Assembly (NCBI GenBank): GCA_947372575.1
Contig: CANBUF010000178.1
Span: forward strand, 1-5,187
DNA from: Alcaligenaceae bacterium
GTDB taxonomy: Bacteria > Pseudomonadota > Gammaproteobacteria > Burkholderiales > Burkholderiaceae
Length of the DNA stretch: 5,187 bases
Reading direction: 5' to 3'
Shown here: piece by piece, positions 1 through 5,187 of the stretch
Layout: every line of letters starts with the position of its first letter
How positions within the stretch are numbered: the stretch's first letter is position 1
Program-made: the position numbers and the translations under genes
Notes under the pieces: generated by a model
The model's database searches: none
The model's input: the letters and a program-made list of their open reading frames with translations, nothing else
What the model was told of the DNA's origin: nothing

Positions 1-1311
1 TTTGAGACGTTCTCGCAATACATGGATCAGCTGCGTCGCGTGGGTCCCTATCTGAATACTGCAGTATTTGCCGGACATTCAGTCATCCGTACCGCAGTCA
101 TGGGCGAGGCCGCCTCTGAGCAGGTTGAGCCAACCGCAGATCAACTGCAGGCTATGTGTACGCTGGTCAAGGAGGCGATGGAGGCTGGTGCCATTGGCTT
201 TGCTTCGTCTTTTTCTCCGAACCATAGTGGCTTTGGCGGACGACCCATGCCCTCGACGATCGCAACAGAGAGCGAATTGCGTGCGTTGACAGGCGTGCTG
301 GGCGATTGTGAGCGTGGCGTATTCATGATGGCGACGGGGTCGCGCGCATCCACGGCCGTCATGGAGTCGATCGCTGCAGATACGCATCGCCCCACGTTCA
401 TCTCGACCGTGCTGAGCATGTACAACGAGGCAACGCCCAAGCTCGGACTCGAATATTACGATCAGTGTGCGGCGGCTCAGGCGCGCGGCAATCCGTTGTA
501 CATGCTGACGAGTTGCCAGCCCTTGTCCTTCGATTTCACCCTGACCGATCCCTATATCCTGCTAAGTCATTCGGCTTTTGATCCGATCAAAGGACTGGAT
601 GCGCAAGGGATGGCCAAGGTGTATGCCGATCCCGCCTTTCGTGTGGCTTTCAGGGAAAATCTGAAACACCCCAAGCCGGGTATTCTATTTTTAGGTAACT
701 GGGGCAATATCGAAATCAATCAGACGCATGTCCCCGAGTATGCCGCGCTGGAGGGGATGACCATCAAGCAGGCCGCAGCCAAACTCGGTCTGGATCCGTT
801 GGATGCTTTCTTTGAGATCGCACTCAAAGATCAGTTATCGACGCAATTTGTCGGTAAGTTTTTTAACAATGATGATGACGGTGTAGCGCCGTTGCTAAAG
901 CATTCAGCCGGGGTCATTACCTTGTCCGATGCCGGGGCGCATCTGATCTATATGTGCGATGCGGGCTTTGGCTTACATTTCCTGGGGCACTGGGTGCGTG
1001 AAACCGGTCACTTCACATTGTCCGAAGGCATTCGCAGGCTCACTAGTCATCCCGCGGATTGCTTTAAGATTGCCGATCGGGGGCGTCTGGTGGTGGGGGC
1101 GCCAGCGGACTTGTTGTTATTCGATCCCGATACGGTGGGGATCTCCAGACTGCAAACGCGCCATGACCTGCCAGGTGGTGGGAGCCGCATGGTGCGCGAG
1201 CCACTCGGTGTCCAGGGGGTTTGGGTCAACGGTGTCAAGGTGCATGATGGCAAAGACTATGTCGAGATGGAGCATGGACCAGGTGAAGTGCTGACGCAGT
1301 TTGATCAGTAG
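1..1311 (+). CDS. N-acyl-D-amino-acid deacylase-like amidohydrolase, 5' end missing
   Basis: The frame is open from base 1 (FETFSQYMDQL...) to the TAG at 1309-1311, giving 436 residues. The ATG at 22-24 is internal, because the preceding codons already fit the family. Deacylases of this type usually have about 500-590 residues, so roughly the first 100-150, with the HxH metal motif, lie outside the window. Seen here: GHSVIR (His26 of the fragment), the EAMEAGAIGFASS block, the LSDAGAHL block with the likely catalytic/metal Asp310, and a typical C-terminal end, DRGRLVVGAPADLLLFDPD followed by DLPGGGSRMVREPLG and VWVNGVKV. Family members are metal-dependent hydrolases that split N-acyl groups from D-amino acids or related amides. 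I do not see the classical S-H-L-K and Y-P-Y motifs of characterised D-aminoacylases; instead there is QPLSFDFTLTDPY, typical of a divergent amidohydrolase branch, so the true substrate is open. No signal peptide can be judged. The ABC permease gene follows after a spacer on the same strand. Confidence 0.87.
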   Translation, partial: FETFSQYMDQLRRVGPYLNTAVFAGHSVIRTAVMGEAASEQVEPTADQLQAMCTLVKEAMEAGAIGFASSFSPNHSGFGGRPMPSTIATESELRALTGVLGDCERGVFMMATGSRASTAVMESIAADTHRPTFISTVLSMYNEATPKLGLEYYDQCAAAQARGNPLYMLTSCQPLSFDFTLTDPYILLSHSAFDPIKGLDAQGMAKVYADPAFRVAFRENLKHPKPGILFLGNWGNIEINQTHVPEYAALEGMTIKQAAAKLGLDPLDAFFEIALKDQLSTQFVGKFFNNDDDGVAPLLKHSAGVITLSDAGAHLIYMCDAGFGLHFLGHWVRETGHFTLSEGIRRLTSHPADCFKIADRGRLVVGAPADLLLFDPDTVGISRLQTRHDLPGGGSRMVREPLGVQGVWVNGVKVHDGKDYVEMEHGPGEVLTQFDQ

Positions 1312-1334
1312 GGTATTAGGACTCTATAGGCCGG

Positions 1335-1410
1335 ATAGTACCAAGCGTGCGGATATGTGTGCGTGAGATGCATAAGTGTTGAACAGTTGCGCTTCACATA
1401 TCCGTACTAT
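1335..1410. repeat. interrupted inverted repeat in the deacylase-permease spacer
   Basis: The right arm, CACATATCCGTACTAT (1395-1410), is perfectly complementary to ATAGTAC (1335-1341) plus GGATATGTG (1351-1359). The left arm is broken by nine extra bases (1342-1350). The arms are separated by 35 bases. As RNA this would form a 16-bp stem with a 9-base bulge. Alternatively GTGC at 1347-1350 can pair with GTAC in the right arm, giving a continuous 13-bp stem with one G-U pair. No T-run follows, so it is not a standard intrinsic terminator. It may be a transcript-end or processing hairpin, an operator, or a remnant of a small palindromic element. The repeat itself is certain; its function is not known. 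Confidence 0.7.
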
Positions 1411-1490
1411 GAATGATTTAAACTTTACGAGGGTTTGATAATTTAAGTCTTTTGATCAACAAGGCTGCTGTGATAAAAAAGAATCATTCG

Positions 1491-3197
1491 ATGCCGCGCC
1501 TTGGTGAGAATCGCTCGGGGCTTTGGGATCTCGCCTTTTTACCCATCATTTTGTTTGTACTGTTTGTGCTCGCTTATGGTGCAAAGCAGATGGCCACGCC
1601 TTATCAAGTGGGCACGGAGATTAATCTCTCCCTGGATCCGGTTTACCTCCCATATTATCTTTTACGCACCACCTTGCGCATGTTTATTGCGCTGGGATTT
1701 TCTGTGGTGTTTGCCTATCTGTTTGCACTGATTGCTGCGCGTTCGCGCACCGCAGAAAAAATTCTCGTCCCGATTCTCGATATCCTGCAGTCCATTCCCG
1801 TGCTTGGCTTCATGTCTATTACGGTCACTGGGTTTATCGCACTGTTTCCCGGTAACTTGCTTGGGGTTGAGTGCGCGGCGATCTTTGCCATTTTTACGTC
1901 TCAGGCGTGGAATATGGCTTTTAGTGCTTATCAGAGTTTTCGTACGATTCCACCTGAACTGGACGAAGCCGCAAAGGTCTTTCGTTTATCTGGCTGGCAG
2001 CGGTTTTGGCGTCTGGACATGCCTTACTCCATGCCAGGCATGCTCTGGAACATGATGATGTCGATGTCCGGAGGGTGGTTTTTTCTTGTGGCCTCCGAGG
2101 CAATCAGCGTGTCGAATCAGGATATCAAGCTGCCTGGAATTGGTTCTTATATTGAACTCGCCATCCAGGCGCGTGACATGCGTGGCATTGGCTGGGCAAT
2201 CCTGGCGATGCTGATCGGCATCACTTTATATGATCAATTGTTTTTCCGCCCTTTGCTAGCCTGGGCGGATAAATTCCGTTTTGAAGAGAATGACAGTGCT
2301 GTGGCGCCCAAGTCCTGGGCGCTCGCGCTCTGGCGCCGGACCGCCTGGATCCAGGCGGGCGCACTTTCAGTCATTCGGGTGTTTGAGGGCATGATCCGGC
2401 TCTTCAGGCAATCTGCAGAAGGCACCGACGCGCGTCCCCGACCGTTTCTCAGGCCACAGTACGCGAACCGGGGGACGAATCTTGTGATCTTTGCGATCGT
2501 GGCCTATTGCCTCTGGAAGCTGGGTACCTTTATTCACCAGGATGTCGGCTGGCGCGAAGTCGCGCACGTCCTGTTGCTGGGGTTTTATACCTTTGCCAGG
2601 GTGGTCATTCTGATCGCTATTGCCATTATGGTCTGGGTACCCATTGGAGTCTGGATAGGACTGAACCCCCGTATTTCTGAGCGTTCACAGGCAATTGCAC
2701 AGTTTTTAGCCGCCTTTCCTGCCAATCTGTTGTTTCCAATCGCAGTGCTCGGCATCATTCAGTTCAAACTGGATCCGAATATCTGGTTGTCCCCACTGAT
2801 GATTTTCGGTACCCAGTGGTACATCCTTTTTAATGTGATCGCTGGCGCAAGCACGATTCCAACCGAGCAGCGCCTGGCTTCAGATAATCTTGGACTGTCC
2901 GGCTGGCTCAAGTGGAGACGGTTTTATTTGCCCGCGGTGTTTCCTAATCTTGTGACCGGTGCCCTGACGGCCACCGGAGGCTCCTGGAATGCCAGTATCG
3001 TTTCTGAATATGTCACCTGGGGTGATACCACGCTGGTGGCAGCAGGGCTGGGCGGCTATATCGCTGAAATGACCTCTTCTGGAGACTTTCCTAGAATCGC
3101 CCTGGGCATTGGCGTGATGTGTATTTTTGTCATGGGTTTTAACCGGTTTGTCTGGCGCAAGCTTTACACAATGGCAGAGAACGGTCTGCATTTTTAG
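1491..3197 (+). CDS. two-domain ABC transporter permease, nitrate/sulfonate/taurine class
   Basis: Integral inner-membrane permease of 568 residues from ATG 1491, with two homologous halves in one chain, as in the duplicated anion-transport permeases (COG4986 type). I count about 12 hydrophobic segments: near residues 11-31, 59-84, 91-125, 126-147, 182-207 and 232-252, then 329-347, 357-391, 401-423, 432-452, 484-507 and 536-555. A charged cytoplasmic linker (about 257-327) joins the halves. The first half has a good EAA loop, IPPELDEAAKVFRLSGWQRF (from about 153), which docks on the ATPase. The matching second loop, IPTEQRLASDNLGLSGWLKW (from about 456), keeps the Gly but has lost EAA. The chain would replace a permease dimer and work with the ATPase at 3332-4657. 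Substrate is unknown: no binding protein lies in the window. Start choice: TTG 1452 would add 13 residues (INKAAVIKKNHS after the start) but its only GAGGG lies 18 bases upstream, too far; ATG 1491 has only a weak A/G-rich AAAAAAGAA upstream. Confidence 0.93.
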   Translation: MPRLGENRSGLWDLAFLPIILFVLFVLAYGAKQMATPYQVGTEINLSLDPVYLPYYLLRTTLRMFIALGFSVVFAYLFALIAARSRTAEKILVPILDILQSIPVLGFMSITVTGFIALFPGNLLGVECAAIFAIFTSQAWNMAFSAYQSFRTIPPELDEAAKVFRLSGWQRFWRLDMPYSMPGMLWNMMMSMSGGWFFLVASEAISVSNQDIKLPGIGSYIELAIQARDMRGIGWAILAMLIGITLYDQLFFRPLLAWADKFRFEENDSAVAPKSWALALWRRTAWIQAGALSVIRVFEGMIRLFRQSAEGTDARPRPFLRPQYANRGTNLVIFAIVAYCLWKLGTFIHQDVGWREVAHVLLLGFYTFARVVILIAIAIMVWVPIGVWIGLNPRISERSQAIAQFLAAFPANLLFPIAVLGIIQFKLDPNIWLSPLMIFGTQWYILFNVIAGASTIPTEQRLASDNLGLSGWLKWRRFYLPAVFPNLVTGALTATGGSWNASIVSEYVTWGDTTLVAAGLGGYIAEMTSSGDFPRIALGIGVMCIFVMGFNRFVWRKLYTMAENGLHF

Positions 3198-3206
3198 TCA
3201 CTATTG

Positions 3207-3218
3207 AACGCATGCGTT
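3207..3218. repeat. 12-bp perfect palindrome AACGCATGCGTT
   Basis: AACGCATGCGTT equals its own reverse complement and begins ten bases after the permease stop codon. It has no loop and no T-run, so it does not look like a terminator. A dimeric regulator site is possible. Its ACGCAT half (3208-3213) can also pair with ATGCGT at 3232-3237 as a 6-bp RNA stem. Confidence 0.55.
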
Positions 3219-3231
3219 GGTATTGTTTGCT

Positions 3232-3309
3232 ATGCGTCATCGAGTGTTTGTGATCAGTCATGGATTATTTGTGATTGGTCAGCAATTGCTTGCAGTCAGT
3301 CCTTGTTAG
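3232..3309 (+). CDS. possible 25-residue leader peptide, very uncertain
   Basis: ATG 3232 opens a 25-codon frame ending at TAG 3307-3309, 22 bases before the ATPase start: [11 protein letters not shown] followed by [14 protein letters not shown]. It is hydrophobic after a basic start and carries a repeated FVI element, which simply mirrors the 21-bp (7-codon) DNA repeat. I see no good ribosome-binding site. It matches no family I recognise. It may be a small leader peptide, or an accident of repeats whose length is a multiple of three; the second is more likely. Confidence 0.15.
   Translation: MRHRVFVISHGLFVIGQQLLAVSPC
3281..3290. repeat. 10-bp perfect palindrome AGCAATTGCT
   Basis: AGCAATTGCT is its own reverse complement. 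It sits between the third and fourth cores of the 21-bp array and about 40 bases before the ATPase start codon. Possible operator half of the same regulatory region; function is not shown by the sequence. Confidence 0.4.
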
Positions 3310-3331
3310 ATTATTTTTTGGATTCCCCCTC

Positions 3332-4657
3332 ATGGCACTTCCACTGATCGAATTAAAGTCCGTCAATAAGTCCTTCCGTTCCTCGAATGGTTCGGAACGA
3401 CGGGTGCTGGAACATGTGGATTTCAGACTTGATGAGGGTGAGGTGGTCTCTTTGCTCGGGCAGTCAGGTTCTGGCAAGTCGACCCTGATGCGGATTATTG
3501 CGGGTTTGATTCCGGCCGATAGCGGTCAGGTGTTGTATCGCGGTCAGGCGCTGCATGGTCCCGCCAGCGGGATCAGCATGGTGTTTCAATCTTTTGCGCT
3601 GTTTCCCTGGTTGACAGTGATTAAAAATGTGCAGCTTGGCCTTGAGGCGCGTGGTGTGGCGCCTGCTGAGCAGCAGCGCCGTGCCGAGGCGGCAATTGAG
3701 CTGATCGGCCTTGAAGGCTTTGAAGGTGCCCTGCCCAGGGAGCTCTCGGGCGGTATGCGACAGCGAGTCGGAATCGCGCGTGCGATGGTGCTAGAGCCCG
3801 AGGTGCTGTTGATGGATGAGGCCTTCTCCGCGCTCGATGTGCTGACGGGTGAGAATTTACGTGATGAGATTCTCGAGTTATGGCAATCCGGCAAGCTCCC
3901 CACTAAATCTATTCTCGTCGTATCGCACAATATTGATGATGCAGTCATTATGTCGGACCGTGTGCTGATATTTTCGAGTAATCCCGGACGTGTCCGTGCC
4001 GAACTCCCCATCCTGCTGACGCGTCCACGGCAACAAAAAAGTATTGAAGTCAACCAGCTGGTCGATGCGATTTACACCGAGATGGTCTCGCCTTCGCAGG
4101 ATAAAAACAATGAGCGTGGCAGAGTGGTTGGTACGCGTATGGGTGACCGTTTGCCCGTTGCCACGATTGCGGCGATTGAGGGTGTGCTTGAACGTCTGGC
4201 CGATGCGCCCTTTACAGGACATGCAGACTTGCCCCGACTGGCTGAAGCCTCGGAGATGGCCGATAACGCTTTTATTGACGTCTGTGATGCACTGGTGGCG
4301 CTGGGGTTCAGCTACGTGGCGAATGCGGATATCAGTTTGAGTCCGTTAGGTGAGCGGTTTGCAAAAATCCAGGGAGACATGCGTAAAAAGATTTTTGGTC
4401 AGCAAGTGCTGACGGCAATTCCTTTTATTGCCTTCATGCGACAGAGCCTTGAAAAACAGGCCAATGGACAACTGCCTTTTGATGCATTGCTTAAAACACT
4501 CGAATTCACACAGTCTGCCGATGACGCACAGGAAACCTTACGCGTGGGACTGGAATGGGCAAGTTATGGTGAGATTATTGATTTTTCCTTCAGCGACCGA
4601 ATGATTTATCTTCCTGGAGAAGATGTGCTGGCTGAGGGAAAAGACACGGCGCCATAG
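3332..4657 (+). CDS. ABC transporter ATP-binding protein with C-terminal AAA-associated domain
   Basis: Cytoplasmic ATPase of 441 residues that should power the permease encoded just upstream. The nucleotide-binding domain (about 5-230) is complete: Walker A GQSGSGKS (43-50, Lys49), Q-loop Gln86 in [11 protein letters not shown], signature [15 protein letters not shown] (138-152), Walker B VLLMDE (158-163, catalytic Glu163), D-loop SALD, and switch His199 in [10 protein letters not shown]. It is of the nitrate/sulfonate/taurine (SsuB/TauB/NrtC-like) type. Residues about 275-430 match the AAA-associated C-terminal domain (Pfam AAA_assoc_C) often found on ATPases paired with two-domain permeases; [11 protein letters not shown] and MRKKIF are typical blocks. 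Its role is thought to be regulatory, but is not established. Start: the frame runs back to TTG 3275, but [15 protein letters not shown] from ATG 3332 is the normal family beginning; the ribosome-binding site is weak (TTGGAT, about nine bases upstream). The 133-bp gap after the permease is long for an operon pair and carries repeats. Confidence 0.95.
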   Translation: MALPLIELKSVNKSFRSSNGSERRVLEHVDFRLDEGEVVSLLGQSGSGKSTLMRIIAGLIPADSGQVLYRGQALHGPASGISMVFQSFALFPWLTVIKNVQLGLEARGVAPAEQQRRAEAAIELIGLEGFEGALPRELSGGMRQRVGIARAMVLEPEVLLMDEAFSALDVLTGENLRDEILELWQSGKLPTKSILVVSHNIDDAVIMSDRVLIFSSNPGRVRAELPILLTRPRQQKSIEVNQLVDAIYTEMVSPSQDKNNERGRVVGTRMGDRLPVATIAAIEGVLERLADAPFTGHADLPRLAEASEMADNAFIDVCDALVALGFSYVANADISLSPLGERFAKIQGDMRKKIFGQQVLTAIPFIAFMRQSLEKQANGQLPFDALLKTLEFTQSADDAQETLRVGLEWASYGEIIDFSFSDRMIYLPGEDVLAEGKDTAP

Positions 4658-4684
4658 CAGGATCAAGTTTGCGAAATATATTGT

Positions 4685-5187
4685 TTAATCAAAGCGGTAG
4701 GTCACGCCAGCCTGAATTCGACTTGTGTACGCACCTGCACCGCCGAGGGAAACCTCAAAACTTGGGGCGTTTCTTTGATAGGACAGTCCAAGGTCAATAT
4801 TTTTGTCGGGTGAATAGATCAGGGCAATCTGGCCGTAGGTGGTAAGTGATGTAGCGGGTTCTGCTGGATTGGTACCAAAGCCAACATCAATCGCCAGTTT
4901 GAATTGATCGGTGACTTTCCAGACCGGCGCAACAGAAAAATAGTACAAATTAGTGCGGCTTGGGTCGGGCGACATGCCAATCAGGTAGTTGTCGTTATAG
5001 GGAGCCCGGGTATAGCCCGCATTCATATGAATTTCGTAGGCATCAGCAAGCTGTGATGCAATGAAGGTTAGACCATAGTTCCAGTTCGCATTGCCAATAC
5101 CGTATTCTTGCTGAGTGGGAGAGGCGGGGGCGATCAGCGTGGGACGCACCGCCAGATTCAGACCTTTTTCACCATCTCCCACGAAAC
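4685..5187 (-). CDS. outer-membrane beta-barrel protein, MetA-pathway of phenol degradation family, N-terminus missing
   Basis: The minus-strand frame is open from the window edge to the TAA at 4685-4687: 166 complete codons, beginning F-V-G-D-G-E-K-G-L-N-L. The GTG at 5182 is internal, because the frame is open through it to the edge; signal peptide and first strands lie beyond the window. The fragment has alternating amphipathic strands separated by polar turns: LNLAVRPTLIAP, WNYGLTFIASQL, YEIHMNAGYTRAPYN, LYYFSVAPVWKVTDQFKLAI, TYGQIALIYSP, IDLGLSYQR, SRIQAGVTYRF. This matches the putative transporter family named 'MetA-pathway of phenol degradation' (PF13557), whose members are predicted outer-membrane channels; the name does not prove a role in phenol breakdown. 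The chain ends Y-R-F-D, so the usual C-terminal aromatic of the barrel assembly signal is followed by one Asp. It converges on the ATPase gene with a 27-bp gap. Confidence 0.8.
   Translation of the reverse strand, partial: FVGDGEKGLNLAVRPTLIAPASPTQQEYGIGNANWNYGLTFIASQLADAYEIHMNAGYTRAPYNDNYLIGMSPDPSRTNLYYFSVAPVWKVTDQFKLAIDVGFGTNPAEPATSLTTYGQIALIYSPDKNIDLGLSYQRNAPSFEVSLGGAGAYTSRIQAGVTYRFD

Larger units (their letters stand above)
3226..3309. repeat. array of four degenerate 21-bp tandem units upstream of the ATPase gene
   Basis: Four 14-base cores start exactly 21 bp apart: TTTGCTATGCGTCA (3226-3239), TTTGTGATCAGTCA (3247-3260), TTTGTGATTGGTCA (3268-3281) and CTTGCAGTCAGTCC (3289-3302). Seven of the 14 columns are the same in all four (TTG at positions 2-4, T at 8, GTC at 11-13). 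Cores 2 and 3 agree at 12 of 14. A spacing of 21 bp is two helical turns, so the cores face the same side of the DNA, which fits a repeated protein-binding site. The array ends 22 bases before the ATPase start codon. No similar array occurs before the permease gene. The same bases also carry a 25-codon open frame. Confidence 0.6.

Noticed and set aside
1437..1442. GATAAT, a 5/6 match to a sigma-70 -10 box before the permease
   Set aside because: No recognisable -35 box at 16-18 bp upstream and no extended -10 TG, so the match may be chance in AT-rich DNA.
1300..1460. Recurring TTTGATCA/TGATCA near 1301, 1451 and 3251 as a shared operator
   Set aside because: Short six-to-eight-base matches, one inside a coding end, with no consistent spacing or flanks.
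3226..3309. CRISPR array
   Set aside because: The units are contiguous, degenerate and 21 bp long, without unique spacers or neighbouring cas genes.
3286..3314. TTGCTT with 17-bp spacing to GATTAT as a promoter for the ATPase gene
   Set aside because: Only 3/6 and 4/6 matches; too weak to call, although a promoter here would fit the repeat array.
3275..3331. TTG 3275 as the ATPase start, adding 19 residues
   Set aside because: The added stretch overlaps the repeat array, is unlike the family N-terminus and lacks a ribosome-binding site; ATG 3332 starts at the normal place.
3586..4053. 155-codon open frame on the minus strand inside the ATPase gene
   Set aside because: It lies wholly antisense to a well-supported ATPase, is rich in Ser/Arg and resembles no family; a shadow frame.

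Overview
The window reads as a stretch of a Gram-negative proteobacterial chromosome of moderate GC content. Beta- or gammaproteobacterial origin is my best guess, based on the outer-membrane barrel gene, the two-domain anion-type ABC permease and the general protein style. The sequence alone does not fix the genus. Four protein genes fill almost all of it. I see no RNA gene, mobile element or CRISPR array.

Layout: (1) Bases 1-1311, plus strand: the C-terminal part of an amidohydrolase of the N-acyl-D-amino-acid deacylase type, cut by the window edge. (2) Bases 1312-1490: a spacer holding a long interrupted inverted repeat. (3) About 1491-3197, plus: an inner-membrane ABC permease of the nitrate/sulfonate/taurine class, with two permease domains fused in one chain. 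(4) Bases 3198-3331: a spacer with a 12-bp perfect palindrome, a previously unlisted array of four degenerate repeats spaced exactly 21 bp apart, and a 10-bp palindrome. (5) Bases 3332-4657, plus: the matching ABC ATPase, with a C-terminal AAA-associated domain. (6) Bases 4685-5187, minus: the C-terminal part of an outer-membrane beta-barrel of the 'MetA-pathway of phenol degradation' family, convergent with the ATPase and only 27 bp from it.

The permease and ATPase should form one importer: a single double-length permease chain replaces the usual pair of permeases, and two ATPase copies drive it. No periplasmic substrate-binding protein is visible, so the substrate cannot be read from this window. 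The deacylase lies upstream on the same strand and may process what the transporter brings in, but that is inference from position alone. The barrel protein is on the other strand and need not be related.

The most unusual non-coding signal is the 21-bp-phased array between the permease and ATPase genes. It looks like a multi-site protein-binding region on one face of the helix, and would suggest that the ATPase is controlled separately from the permease. A 25-codon open frame runs through the same repeats and is a competing explanation.
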